Source: Marinibacterium sp050389775 (lineage in GTDB: Bacteria > Pseudomonadota > Alphaproteobacteria > Rhodobacterales > Rhodobacteraceae). From it: a DNA stretch of 64,000 nt. This document shows positions 9,527 through 18,372 of this stretch, in pieces. The position numbers and the translations under genes are program-made. The DNA lies in assembly GCF_050389775.1 (NCBI RefSeq), contig NZ_CP177153.1, positions 1 through 64,000 of the forward strand. Direction: 5' to 3'. A model generated the notes under the pieces. The model had not been told where the DNA came from. It saw only the letters and a program-made list of their open reading frames with translations, and did not search any database. The first letter of the stretch is position 1, and each line of letters begins with the position of its first letter.

Positions 9527-10336
9527 TCACATCGCCACGCCCAGCCGGTTCATCAGCTCCAGGTCGGCCTCGGCAAAGGCTTCCAGCGCCGCGCGGCCCT
9601 TGTCGGTAGCCATGCGGTTGAGCAGCTTGGGCCAGCGGCTCTGCTCGCGGGCCATGGGCCCGGCATTGGCATAGGTCCCGGCGACCGAGATCTTGGCCCC
9701 GAAGCGCTCGGCGATGTCGCGCTCGAGCCCGGCCAGGTCCGAGATCGGGTAGATCCGGTCGATCTGGCCGGCATTGGCCAGCGCCCGGTCGAGCCGGGCC
9801 TGGCGGTCCAGGGTCTTCAGCTCGGGCCGGCCGCGCATCTTCCGCGTGGCCAGGTAGGACGTGTAGAAATTGTCGTAATGGTCGAGGATGAAGATGTTGA
9901 AATTCTCCGGCCCGCCAAAGAAGTAATCCTCGGCCGAGCGCTGCAGGATCAGCTTCTTGCCATAGTTCTGGGGCAGGTTCAGCGCCGCCGCATCCAGGGC
10001 CTCGGCTTCCTTGAGCAGGAAGAAATAGAACGACGCGATCCGTTCGCGCGGGTCGCGCAGCACGGTGAAGGTGAACCGGTCCCCGGGCAGGGCGTCGATC
10101 TCGGTCCAGTCGATATGGCCGGAATAGAGCGCATGGCCCGCGGGCATCTGGCGGGCGCCGCCCTGGGCCTGGGTATGGGTGCGGATCGGGCTGACATGGG
10201 ACTTGCCCACCATCGTGGCCAGGGCATGGTGGATGGTCTGGCCCGCGGTCTTGGGAATGTGCAGGAAGACGATCGGCGAACGGGCGGCCAGCGCGGCGCC
10301 ATCAACCGCCGGGCTCTGGGAAGGGGTCCTGGACAT
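9527..10336 (-). CDS. Sulfotransferase family protein
   Basis: The 269-residue protein has IVFLHIPKTAGQTIHHAL at residues 22-39, the PKTAGxT loop that binds the 5'-phosphosulfate of PAPS, and FTVLRDPRERIASFYFF near residue 90, the 3'-phosphate motif. This is the layout of Golgi-type carbohydrate sulfotransferases (sulfotransferase family 2) found in bacterial polysaccharide loci. ATG at 10336 is preferred over the upstream in-frame ATG at 10450 because GGAGA lies at the right distance and the intervening sequence is Arg-rich filler. It is downstream of the acetyltransferase and large glycosyltransferase genes on the same strand, 85 bp after the former, and probably acts on the same glycan. 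The acceptor is unknown. Confidence 0.8.
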   Translation of the reverse strand: MSRTPSQSPAVDGAALAARSPIVFLHIPKTAGQTIHHALATMVGKSHVSPIRTHTQAQGGARQMPAGHALYSGHIDWTEIDALPGDRFTFTVLRDPRERIASFYFFLLKEAEALDAAALNLPQNYGKKLILQRSAEDYFFGGPENFNIFILDHYDNFYTSYLATRKMRGRPELKTLDRQARLDRALANAGQIDRIYPISDLAGLERDIAERFGAKISVAGTYANAGPMAREQSRWPKLLNRMATDKGRAALEAFAEADLELMNRLGVAM

Positions 10337-10421
10337 GGTCTCTCCGAAGGTTGCGCGCGCGGCGGACAGGCGCCGGGACAGGGAACGGGGGTGAAGGGAA
10401 CGACGCATCGGGCGGGCGGGG

Positions 10422-11150
10422 TCAGCCGCCCCCGCGCAGGTCGAAGACATCGGGTTCGAATTCCGGCACGTCGTTCATGCCCAGCACGGCCGGGATGAAC
10501 TGGTGCGGCTTGGACGGGTCCAGGTGGGTCAGCTGCCAGGGCGCAAAGCGCCACCAGCGCGAGCGCAGCATGCCCGAGATGATGCTGGGATCGATCCGCC
10601 AGCGCTTGATCGTCGCCGGGTTGCCCGCGACCACCGCATAGGCCGGCACGTCCTTGGTCACCACGGCATTGGCCGCGACCACCGCGCCGTGGTGGATGGT
10701 CACCCCGGCGGCGATATAGGCGCCATGGCCGATCCAGACATCATTGCCGATGGTCGTGATCTTCACCTTGGTCGGCGGGCCGTCGAAGCTGAACTTGTAA
10801 TCGTGGTATTCCCGCGCGCCCTTGAACCCGTTGCCCAGCCCGAACAGCTGGTCGCCCAGGTAGAAGGCCGGCGAGGTCGACACCCAGGTCATCGGGTGGT
10901 TCTGGCGGCCGATCTGGACATCCTCGCCGAACGAGCAATAGCGCCCGATCCGCGCGGCAAAGCAATAGCCCGAGACCTGGTAGGAAAACGCTCCCAGCTC
11001 GATCGAATGCTCGTAATTGGTCCATTTCAGGCTGCCCGGCGCTTCCAGCACCGTGTGGCGGGGCAGCGCCACCTGGGGCTGCGGCCCGCGGGGCAGAACC
11101 TCGATCCCGGCCTGTTCCAGCCGCTTTATCGGAATGCTGATCTTGCTCAT
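10422..11150 (-). CDS. CatB-type hexapeptide acetyltransferase
   Basis: The 242-residue product has the left-handed beta-helix hexapeptide pattern (IGNDVWIGHGAYIAAGVTIHHG, then AVVAANAVVTKDVPAYAVVAGNPA) of xenobiotic or sugar O-acetyltransferases of the CatB/VatD type. The conserved NHP segment (GRQNHPMTWVST) supplies the catalytic histidine seen in that family. It would transfer acetyl from acetyl-CoA to a hydroxyl of a sugar or precursor. Its ATG overlaps the stop of the preceding glycosyltransferase gene as ATGA, so the two are probably translationally coupled and work on the same glycan. The family call is firm; the acceptor is inferred. Confidence 0.85.
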   Translation of the reverse strand: MSKISIPIKRLEQAGIEVLPRGPQPQVALPRHTVLEAPGSLKWTNYEHSIELGAFSYQVSGYCFAARIGRYCSFGEDVQIGRQNHPMTWVSTSPAFYLGDQLFGLGNGFKGAREYHDYKFSFDGPPTKVKITTIGNDVWIGHGAYIAAGVTIHHGAVVAANAVVTKDVPAYAVVAGNPATIKRWRIDPSIISGMLRSRWWRFAPWQLTHLDPSKPHQFIPAVLGMNDVPEFEPDVFDLRGGG

Positions 11151-13786
11151 GATGCGTCGGCCTTGCGCAGGCCCGCGCCGCCGGCCGGAACGGTCAGCGG
11201 TTCGGTCTGCGGCTCGGTTCCTCCTGTGGTGCCGTCCGGGGTGCCACCGCCCTGCCCGGCCAGCCCGGTCTCGCCGCGCAGGGTGTTCAGCACGTGGCTG
11301 GCCAGCGGGCTGTCGGCGTCGAAATGGATCGGCCGGCCGTTGTCGGCCCGGGCCACCGCCGCGCCCTGGGCGCCGATGTAGAAGGCATAGACCGGCAGGC
11401 CCGTGGCCAGGGCCTCGTGGGTGGTGAAGGAAAAGGTCTCGGGCCAGATCGAGGGGATCAGCCATTCGGTGATGTCGTAGCGCGCGACCAGCTCGGGCAG
11501 TTCCTCGATGCCGTAATCGCCGTGCACGGTGACATTGGACGGCGGGGTATAGGCCGGATCGACATTGCCCACGACGACCAGCTCCATGGTCTTGTCCGGC
11601 TCGACCAGCCGGCCCAGCTCGGCCACCACGGCCGCGCCTTTCTGGAAACCGATGTTGCCCAGCACGCCGATGGTGCGCACCGCCGTGTCGGGCCGGGGGA
11701 TGACCGGCACGTCGACCAGCATGGCATGGGGCCGCTTGACCAGCTTGTCGGCATGGGCCGGGTAGACCTGGGCCACCTGGGCATAGCTGTCGTCGGAAAA
11801 CACCACGATCTCGGTCGCGGCGGCCATCATCCGGCCCCAGGCCGCGCGCCAGCCGGCCAGGCCGATCAGGTCGCCATTGGGCCGCATCACGCTGTGGGCC
11901 GGGTCGTCGCGCAGCTCGACCACCGGCCCGCGATAGCGCCCGTCCTCGTCCAGCAGGGTATAGGACGGGGTCAGCGGGAAGAAATCGTGGAACAGCACTT
12001 CGAACGTGTCATCCGCGCCCGGCAGGTCGAGCAGGAATTCCGGCAGCACGGCCGGATCCGGGTCGCCCACGGCACAGGAATAGACCACGTGGCGCCGGGT
12101 GATCGGTTCGAGCAGGCGCAGGACAAAGGCCCAGTCGTCGGTCATGCCGGCCACCCGGCCGGACGCCGAGACGACCTCGAGCTGCCAGCGCGACGGCCCG
12201 CCGACGCGGATCACGACCGACGGCCGGCCGCGGTCGAGATCGGCCTCGATCCGGCGTTCGAGGTATTTCTCGGCCCCGCCGCCCAGCGAATGGGCGATGT
12301 AGATCGGAAAGCCGGTCTCTTCATCGGCCTCGCCCGGCCGGCTCATGGCCCAGGCAATGGCCAGCCCGACCCGGGCGGTGACCAGCGGATCGGCGGCGAT
12401 GAAGGTCTGGACCTCCATGTCGTAGGGCGGATAGCGCCGGGCGATCGTCTCGTTGTTCTTCTTGACCAGGCGCAGCTTTTCCTCGGACCCGAAGCTTTCG
12501 CCACCGCGGTGTTCGACGAAAAGCCCGGGCAGGCCCAGGTGCCGGCCGCCCAGGCGGCGGATCTTCTGGCACCAGTCGACCTCTTCGCCATAGCCCCGGC
12601 CGAAGGAGGTATCGAATTCCGGCTCGCGGGCCAGGAAGTCGATGTTCATGGCCATGCAGAACCCCACGCCCGTGGGCACCAGCGACAGCGTGGCCTCGGG
12701 GTTGAAACGCTGGGCCAGCGCATCCATCGCATCGCCCTGGCCCGGTTCGATCACCGTGCGCTCGCAGATCACCGGGACCGAGAAGATCTCGGCATCGTTC
12801 GACATCGGCGTGACCGTGGCCACGTCGTCATGCATCAGCATCGGGCGCAGCATGCGGCTGGCCCAGCGTTCGGGCACGAAGGCATCCGAGTTCAGCAGCA
12901 GCACGTGGTTGCCCCGGGTCAGGGCCTCGGCGAAGCCGCGGTTGACCGAGGCGATGAACCCGCGGTTTTCCTCGTTGAGCAGCAAGGTGATGCGGCCGGG
13001 GGTCTCGGCCTCCTGGCGGGCGACCCAATCGGTCAGCCAGGGCCGGACCTGGGCATCCGACGAGCAATCCTCGATCACCACCAGGTGCCAGGGCAGATCG
13101 GTGTTGCGCAACACCCGGTCCAGCACTTCGGGCAGCAGCGAGAAGGCATTGTAGACCGGCAGGACGATGGTCACCGGGGCCGGGTCGGGCCATTCGGCGG
13201 GCCAGCGCGGATCCTCGAAGATCAGCGATTCCATCGGCGCGGCCTCGGGCCGGGTTTCCAGGCCGAGGATGCGCTTGACCTCGGCCCGCGAGGCCGGGTC
13301 GCCGTGGCGCAGGGCGCGGATGGCATGGGGCGCGGCGCGTGTCACGGCGCCGAGAAAGCGCAGGAACAGGAACAGGCTGTTGCGTTTCAGGCGCAGCCGG
13401 CTGATCGGGGCGCAATGGTGCTCGATCTTCTGGGGGCCGACCTCGGCGACCAGGGTGAAACGGCTGTTGCCGTAGGGCTGGGTCAGCTCAAAGCCCACCC
13501 GGGGGCTGATCTTGTGCACCTCGGCCACGTCGGTGCGCAGGATGTCCGGCCGGGTGACGGCATTGCCCAGGGCCGAGACCAGGGTGATGCGCTCGGCGGT
13601 GGTCCAGCCGTAGAACGTCACCTTGTCGCCCTGCATGACGACCCGGTCGACATGGCCGGTCAGGCGACCGGTATCGAGTTTCCTGGTTTTCGGATCGCTG
13701 AAGGCCCCGAAGGAAAAGCCCGTCACGACCAGGTGCCGGTGCTGCCGGGCATACCGCCGGAACAGGCCAAGCAATCTTCTGAACAC
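11147..13786 (-). CDS. Two-domain glycosyltransferase (GT2 + GT4-like)
   Basis: This 879-residue protein joins two transferase modules. After an N-terminal region of about 200 residues comes a GT2 domain starting at VTIVLPVYNAFSLLPEVLDR, with VIEDCSSD, LLLNSDAFVP and GYGEEVDWCQKI as the nucleotide-sugar and metal motifs. From about residue 500 there is a GT4-like Rossmann pair with GGGAEKYLERR and, near the end, VLGNIGFQKGAAVVAEL and IPSIWPETFSFTTHEALATG, the E-x7-E-type region. Such fusions can add two sugars in succession to a growing repeat unit. The stop overlaps the acetyltransferase start. Upstream lie only a 317-bp spacer and the rmlA end, so it probably starts its own transcript. Donor sugars cannot be told from sequence. 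Confidence 0.85.
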   Translation of the reverse strand: MFRRLLGLFRRYARQHRHLVVTGFSFGAFSDPKTRKLDTGRLTGHVDRVVMQGDKVTFYGWTTAERITLVSALGNAVTRPDILRTDVAEVHKISPRVGFELTQPYGNSRFTLVAEVGPQKIEHHCAPISRLRLKRNSLFLFLRFLGAVTRAAPHAIRALRHGDPASRAEVKRILGLETRPEAAPMESLIFEDPRWPAEWPDPAPVTIVLPVYNAFSLLPEVLDRVLRNTDLPWHLVVIEDCSSDAQVRPWLTDWVARQEAETPGRITLLLNEENRGFIASVNRGFAEALTRGNHVLLLNSDAFVPERWASRMLRPMLMHDDVATVTPMSNDAEIFSVPVICERTVIEPGQGDAMDALAQRFNPEATLSLVPTGVGFCMAMNIDFLAREPEFDTSFGRGYGEEVDWCQKIRRLGGRHLGLPGLFVEHRGGESFGSEEKLRLVKKNNETIARRYPPYDMEVQTFIAADPLVTARVGLAIAWAMSRPGEADEETGFPIYIAHSLGGGAEKYLERRIEADLDRGRPSVVIRVGGPSRWQLEVVSASGRVAGMTDDWAFVLRLLEPITRRHVVYSCAVGDPDPAVLPEFLLDLPGADDTFEVLFHDFFPLTPSYTLLDEDGRYRGPVVELRDDPAHSVMRPNGDLIGLAGWRAAWGRMMAAATEIVVFSDDSYAQVAQVYPAHADKLVKRPHAMLVDVPVIPRPDTAVRTIGVLGNIGFQKGAAVVAELGRLVEPDKTMELVVVGNVDPAYTPPSNVTVHGDYGIEELPELVARYDITEWLIPSIWPETFSFTTHEALATGLPVYAFYIGAQGAAVARADNGRPIHFDADSPLASHVLNTLRGETGLAGQGGGTPDGTTGGTEPQTEPLTVPAGGAGLRKADAS

Positions 13787-14103
13787 GCCCCTGGATGCTC
13801 CCGTTGTCTTGCCGCGCCGCGCCGGTGTGGCGCGGGTCCCGTCGGACGTACCGGGAAGTGCCGCCGGTGTCCATCACCGCCCCGCCCGCAACGCCCTTCC
13901 GCCCGCCGCCTGGCACCCTGCCGCCACGCCCCTTTCTGCGGCGGTGCACCGGGCGTCGGCGTCCGGCCGGATATTTATGAAGAGAAAGAAGCAGAAGGCC
14001 GGTGACAGGCCCCGCCCGCACCGCCGGGGGCCGACGTGCTGCTTCTTTCTCTTTCCAAGTATCCGTCCCCGCCACGGGCCGTGGTCCCCGGCAGGGGCGC
14101 GCC
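13787..14103. other. Spacer between rmlA end and glycosyltransferase start
   Basis: This 317-bp gap holds the copy B repeat (13961-14095) next to rmlA. The remaining 170 bp upstream of the glycosyltransferase is G+C-rich, with CCGGGAAGTGCCGCCGG near 13853 and no gene. A promoter for the two-gene glycosyltransferase-acetyltransferase unit should lie here on the minus strand; none stands out. Confidence 0.4.
13961..14095. repeat. Inverted dispersed repeat, terminator-like (copy B)
   Basis: Nearly identical to copy A at 9380-9520 across both arms, the loop and the flank CGGGCCGTGGTCCC. Its minus-strand reading places a G+C hairpin followed by TGCTTCTTTCTCTT a short way after the rmlA stop, so it likely ends the rhamnose operon transcript. 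Here it sits between two genes on the same strand rather than convergent ones. Confidence 0.75.
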
Positions 14104-14976
14104 TCAGGCCAGCAGGCCGGAGAGGTAGGCCCCGTAGCGGTTCTTGCGGTACTTCTCGGCCTGGACACGCAGGGCATCGGCATCGATCCAGCCGTTCTTG
14201 AAGGCGATCTCTTCCAGGCAGCCGGTCTGCAGGCCCTGGCGGGTCTCCAGCGTGCGCACGAAATTGCCCGCATCCAGCAGCGAGGCATGGGTGCCGGTGT
14301 CGAGCCAGGCATAGCCCCGGCCCATCCGCTGCACGTCCAGCGTGCCATCGGCCAGGTACATTTCCAGCAGCGTCGTGATCTCGACTTCGCCCCGGTCCGA
14401 CGGCTTGACCTCGCGGGCCCGCGCCGGCGCCGTGCCATCGAGGAAATAGAGCCCGGTCACCGCGTAGTTCGACGGCGGCACCTCGGGTTTCTCGATGATC
14501 TGGGTGACCTCGCCGTCTTCGCCGAAGGCCACCACGCCATAACGTTCCGGGTCGGCCACGTGATAGCCGAAGACCGTGCCCCCGGTCTCCTTGGCATCGG
14601 CCGCGGCCATGATCTCGGGCAGGCCGTGGCCGAAGAAGATGTTGTCGCCCAGCACCATGGCCGACGGCGCGCCATCGAGGAAATCCTCGGCCAGGATATA
14701 GGCCTGGGCCAGCCCGTCGGGCGAAGGCTGGACGACATAGGTCAGCTCGATGCCCCATTGGCTGCCATCGCCCAGGGTGCGCTGGAACTGGTCCTGGTCC
14801 TGGGGCGTGGTGATCATGCAGATCTCGCGGATGCCGGCCAGCATCAGCACCGAGATCGGGTAGTAGATCATCGGCTTGTCATAGATCGGCAGCAGCTGTT
14901 TCGACACGCCCACGGTGATCGGGTAAAGCCGCGTGCCGGAGCCGCCGGCCAGGATGATGCCCTTGCGCTGGGTCAT
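14104..14976 (-). CDS. rmlA: Glucose-1-phosphate thymidylyltransferase RmlA
   Basis: RmlA makes dTDP-glucose from dTTP and glucose-1-phosphate, the first step of dTDP-L-rhamnose synthesis in the cytoplasm. The 290-residue protein has the family's usual length and motifs: GIILAGGSGTRLYPIT at the N-terminus, KQLLPIYDKPMIYYP, and GDNIFFGHG for metal and sugar binding. The ATG at 14976 is chosen over the one at 14982 because AAGGAGAT lies about eight bases from the former and only two from the latter. It starts two bases after the stop of the sulfotransferase-like gene and is the last gene of the rmlB-GT-rmlD-rmlA run, followed by the copy B terminator-like repeat. Confidence 0.95.
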   Translation of the reverse strand: MTQRKGIILAGGSGTRLYPITVGVSKQLLPIYDKPMIYYPISVLMLAGIREICMITTPQDQDQFQRTLGDGSQWGIELTYVVQPSPDGLAQAYILAEDFLDGAPSAMVLGDNIFFGHGLPEIMAAADAKETGGTVFGYHVADPERYGVVAFGEDGEVTQIIEKPEVPPSNYAVTGLYFLDGTAPARAREVKPSDRGEVEITTLLEMYLADGTLDVQRMGRGYAWLDTGTHASLLDAGNFVRTLETRQGLQTGCLEEIAFKNGWIDADALRVQAEKYRKNRYGAYLSGLLA

Positions 14977-14978
14977 GT

Positions 14979-15851
14979 TCATATCTCCTTGGAGTCAATC
15001 TTGATGTTCGGAAATGTCAGGGTCTCGGAACCGATCCTGCCGGCATAAAGCGCCAGGTCGTCGGCATAGCTGCGCGCCACCGTATCGGCCAGCGCGGCAT
15101 CGTAAAGGGCGGCATGGGCCGGGGCCCGGCCGCCGGCCTGCAGCTCGGCCAGGGCGGCCAGCGGCATGTCGGCAAAGCTGCCCCCGCCCGGCGCGCTGTC
15201 GAGCAGCTCGAACCGGTCGGTGCCATGGCGGGTCAGCGGCCGGGCATCGACCAGCTCCAGCCCGATCCGCTCCGCCAGGTCGGTGCGGGCCGCGGCCATG
15301 CGCTCGACGGCATACCAGGCGTCGTATTCGGCATAGACCAGGAAATCGACCTGCGGCCGCCAATGTTCGTTCAGCACCAGCCCGGCCCGCGGTTCCATCC
15401 CGTCGGCGGCCAGCTCCGGCCCGGTGACCAGGCCCACGAAATCGCGGAAGCAGAACCGCGCCGGGTCCAGCCGGTCGCCCGTCGCCCGGTTGAGCTGCCA
15501 GTATTCCGGCTGCCGCCCGACGATCTTGTCGAGAAAGACCGAGGCCAGCCGGGCATGGGGGCAGCGCAGGATGACAAAGGTGAACCGCGCCGTGGCCAGG
15601 TCGCGCAGCCCGGCCCGGAAGGTCGGGTTGTTGTGGTGGATCCAGCTCCATTGCTCCAGCCCGCCGATCGCCCCGTTGGCCAGGGCCAGGCTGACGCGCA
15701 GGGTCGAACAGGCGTTCTTGGGAATGAAACTGTAGACCGCCCCCGCCCCGTAATGGCACAGCGCATAGCCGGCGGCAAAGCCGTGATCGGCATTGGCCGC
15801 CAGGGCCTGGCGGCTGGTGCCGGCGTAGCGCAGCAGGCGGGGGTGGGTCAT
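14979..15851 (-). CDS. Carbohydrate sulfotransferase-like protein
   Basis: The 290-residue protein has YSFIPKNACSTLRVSLALAN at residues 40-59; the PKNACST loop is the 5'-phosphosulfate-binding motif of HNK-1/chondroitin-type (family 2) sulfotransferases. FVILRCPHARLASVFLDKI near residues 93-111 is the matching 3'-phosphate motif. It would move sulfate from PAPS onto a sugar of the polysaccharide. It lies between rmlD and rmlA, four bases after the rmlD stop and two before the rmlA start, so it is co-transcribed with rhamnose synthesis. That placement suggests, but does not prove, that rhamnose or a neighbouring residue is its acceptor. Confidence 0.75.
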   Translation of the reverse strand: MTHPRLLRYAGTSRQALAANADHGFAAGYALCHYGAGAVYSFIPKNACSTLRVSLALANGAIGGLEQWSWIHHNNPTFRAGLRDLATARFTFVILRCPHARLASVFLDKIVGRQPEYWQLNRATGDRLDPARFCFRDFVGLVTGPELAADGMEPRAGLVLNEHWRPQVDFLVYAEYDAWYAVERMAAARTDLAERIGLELVDARPLTRHGTDRFELLDSAPGGGSFADMPLAALAELQAGGRAPAHAALYDAALADTVARSYADDLALYAGRIGSETLTFPNIKIDSKEI

Positions 15852-15855
15852 GGCC

Positions 15856-16725
15856 TCAGCCCTTCAGCGCCCGGACGATGCCGGCGGTGGCCGCGCGCCA
15901 GTCGGGGCGGGTCACGCCAAAGGCCGTTTCCAGCGAGGTGCAATCCATCCGCGAGTTCAGCGGCCGGGCGGCGGGTGTCGGATAGGCCGAGCTGGGGATG
16001 TCCTCGACGGCGCAGTCGATGCCGGCCACGGCAAAGATCTCGCGGGCGAAATCGGCCCAGCTGGCATCCGGGGCGCCCGAGAAATGGTAGATGCCCGATT
16101 TCTGCGGATGGCCGACAAGGCCGGTGGCCATGGCCAGGCAGGCCAGGGCGATGTCGCGCGCCGGGGTCGGCCCGCCGATCTGGTCGGCCACGATGGTCAG
16201 CTTGTCGCGGCTTTCGCCGAGCCGCAGCATGGTCTTGAGGAAATTGTTGCCATGGGCCGAGAACACCCAGGACGTCCGCAGGATGGCATGGCTCCCGCCG
16301 GCCGCGACAACGGCCTCTTCGCCGGCCAGCTTGGTGCGGCCATAGGCGCCGAGCGGCGCGGTGGGATGGTCGGGCGTCCAGGGCTCGGTGCCATCGCCGG
16401 CAAAGACGTAATCAGTGGAAATATGCACGAAGGGAATGCCCAGCTCGGCACAGGCCCGGGCCATGGCCCCCGGCGCCGCGCCGTTGATCACCGCCGCGCG
16501 GGCCTCGTCCTCTTCGGCGCGGTCGACGGCGGTATAGGCCGCGGCATTGATCACCGCGTCGGGCTGGCGGTCGCGGATCGCCCGGGCACAGGCCTCGGGG
16601 TCCTCCAGGTTCGCCAGGTCGCGGTTCAGGCAGGTCAGCTCATCGACCAGGTCGAAACCCAGGTCGGCGGCGGCGGCCAGTTCGGTGGCCACCTGGCCGC
16701 TGTGGCCGAAGACGAGAATGTTCAT
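15856..16725 (-). CDS. rmlD: dTDP-4-dehydrorhamnose reductase RmlD
   Basis: RmlD performs the last step of dTDP-L-rhamnose synthesis, the NAD(P)H-dependent reduction of dTDP-4-dehydrorhamnose. The 289-residue protein has MNILVFGHSGQVATEL (nucleotide-binding GxxGQ), ISTDYVFAGDG, and YGRTKLAGEE carrying the catalytic YxxxK. The start at 16725 has GGAGAG about nine bases upstream, and its ATG overlaps the stop of a 66-codon frame upstream as ATGA. The gene is followed after four bases by the sulfotransferase-like gene. Confidence 0.95.
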   Translation of the reverse strand: MNILVFGHSGQVATELAAAADLGFDLVDELTCLNRDLANLEDPEACARAIRDRQPDAVINAAAYTAVDRAEEDEARAAVINGAAPGAMARACAELGIPFVHISTDYVFAGDGTEPWTPDHPTAPLGAYGRTKLAGEEAVVAAGGSHAILRTSWVFSAHGNNFLKTMLRLGESRDKLTIVADQIGGPTPARDIALACLAMATGLVGHPQKSGIYHFSGAPDASWADFAREIFAVAGIDCAVEDIPSSAYPTPAARPLNSRMDCTSLETAFGVTRPDWRAATAGIVRALKG

Positions 16726-16920
16726 GGGGAATGCTCTCCGGTCGTGGTCCGGCCCGGCGCCTGGCCGAACCGCTCGTAATGCTCTGCATACCGCGCCGGG
16801 CGGCCCGGTGCCATCACCCCGCCGCCGCCCGCCCGCGCGGCCGCTGCATCCGGCCAGCACGGCGCATGGGCGCAACGGGCGCAGCGGGCCAGCGTGTCGG
16901 CAATCCGGGCAAGGGGCATG
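16722..16920 (-). CDS. Candidate small protein in the rml operon
   Basis: A 65-residue frame starts at 16920, twelve bases after the stop of the preceding glycosyltransferase, with AAGG about eight bases upstream. It ends in an ATGA overlap with rmlD. It fills what would otherwise be the only gap of about 200 bp in a tightly packed operon, which is the main argument for it. It begins MPLARIADTLARCARCAHAPC, with a CxxC-x4-C cluster that could bind a metal, and continues through a Gly/Ala-rich middle to RYAEHYERFGQAPG. I recognise no family. In G+C-rich DNA open frames of this length arise by chance, so it remains a candidate. Confidence 0.4.
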
Positions 16921-16932
16921 GGATGGGCCTTC

Positions 16933-18246
16933 TCAGCTGCCGCCCGCCGGGCGGATGCCCAGGGTTTCCTCGTAGCCGCGCAGGCGCCGGCCCTGGATGC
17001 GGCATTTCTCGTCCAGCCCGCGGGCATGGGCATATTGCCGGTCGATCAGCCCGTAGAGCTCCTGTTCGCGGCGGCACTGGCCCAGGAAGGTCTCGCGGTC
17101 GACCCGCGGCTGCGGCCGGCCGGCGCGCAGCTTGCCGATGCGCGCTTCCAGCCGGTCGAGATGCTCTTCCAGCCGGTAGGGCATCGGATCGGGCAGCTGG
17201 CGGGCGGCCTCGGGAAAGCCCCGGGCCAGTTCGCGGGCCAGCGCGTCGGCCGGGCGCGGGCCGGGGGTGCACCGGCCCGAGAAATTGGTCGCCGCCGCCG
17301 CCGGCACCCGGTCGGGCAACAGCCAGCCGGGCCCGCCGAAATGGTCGTAGCAGAACACCGGCCGGTGCGAGCGCAGGGCATATTGCACGGTCTTGCCGAT
17401 GGTCACCACGGCGTCATGGGTCTGCACGTCGGTCGGCGTCAGCCGCCGCTGCTGGCCGGCCTGGCCGATCCGGGTGACCTGCACGCCCTGGGCCTCGAGG
17501 ATGCGGAAGGCATGGGCCAGCTCGTCGGGCAGGTGGTTGGACACCGACAGCAGCCGGGTCATCCAGGTCGGGTCAAGCTCGGGCTGGGGCGCGGCAAAGC
17601 TGCGCGGGGCGGGGTTGGGAAACAAGGTCGCCTCGGCGAATTCCGGTCCGAACCCGGCCAGCTTGGTCCGGGTTTCCGGCGAATTGGCCAGGATGATGTC
17701 GGCCAGCACGGCCTGGCTGAAGGGCGCGGGGAATTCGAAGGGCTCGAAGGGCGACAGGTGGTTGTAGACGAAGACCGGCCGCTTTTCACCCAGCAGCACA
17801 TCGGGGGCCTGGCGGGCCAGGAAGGCCGTCGGCGCCTGGTGGTGCGAATAGACCACGTCGTAATCGCCCAGGTTCACCCCGGCCGGATCGCGGATCACCG
17901 GCAGGTCGGGCATGCCCGCCGCGTCCAGCATGGCCGGATCGGCAAAGCGGCAATAGAGCGTGACCTCGTGGCCGCGCCCGGTCAGGGCCTGCAGCATCTC
18001 GATCGTGACCACCTCGGAGCCGGCCCACTCATGCAGGTGATGGGTGCAGATCAGCCAGCGCAGGGCCCGGGCCGACGGCGCCGGGGCCGGCGTGGCCGGG
18101 GCGGTGTCGGGCCGCACCGGGTCCGGGATGGCCGGGCCCGGAATGACCGGATCATGTGCGCGCCCCGGGGGGGCCGCCTCTGCCGTGGCTTGCGGTCCGG
18201 CGCCCATCCCCTCTGCGCCCGACCCCGTCGCTGTCCCTGTCACCAT
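16933..18246 (-). CDS. Glycosyltransferase (GT4-like)
   Basis: The 437-residue product has, after a Pro/Ala-rich head of about 60 residues, a Rossmann-type start LRWLICTHHLHEWAGSEVVT, typical of GT4 transferases that take a nucleotide sugar. YDVVYSHHQAPTAFLARQAP and LLSVSNHLPDELAHAFRILE mark the later helices of the first and the start of the second domain. The C-terminal 100 residues are Arg/Leu-rich and helical. It lies between rmlB and rmlD on the same strand, so it is a good candidate for a rhamnosyltransferase, though this is inferred from position only. ATG at 18246 was chosen; an upstream in-frame ATG at 18336 adds only low-complexity residues. Confidence 0.65.
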   Translation of the reverse strand: MVTGTATGSGAEGMGAGPQATAEAAPPGRAHDPVIPGPAIPDPVRPDTAPATPAPAPSARALRWLICTHHLHEWAGSEVVTIEMLQALTGRGHEVTLYCRFADPAMLDAAGMPDLPVIRDPAGVNLGDYDVVYSHHQAPTAFLARQAPDVLLGEKRPVFVYNHLSPFEPFEFPAPFSQAVLADIILANSPETRTKLAGFGPEFAEATLFPNPAPRSFAAPQPELDPTWMTRLLSVSNHLPDELAHAFRILEAQGVQVTRIGQAGQQRRLTPTDVQTHDAVVTIGKTVQYALRSHRPVFCYDHFGGPGWLLPDRVPAAAATNFSGRCTPGPRPADALARELARGFPEAARQLPDPMPYRLEEHLDRLEARIGKLRAGRPQPRVDRETFLGQCRREQELYGLIDRQYAHARGLDEKCRIQGRRLRGYEETLGIRPAGGS

Positions 18247-18372
18247 GCCCTGAGCCCCGCGCCCCCGTTCCTTGCCGCCGGTCCACCCTGGCCCATCCCT
18301 GGCCTGCAGGTAGGTTGCCCGCCGTCGCCTGTCCACCTGTTCACCGGGCCCCTGCCGGGGCCCCGGGCCCGT

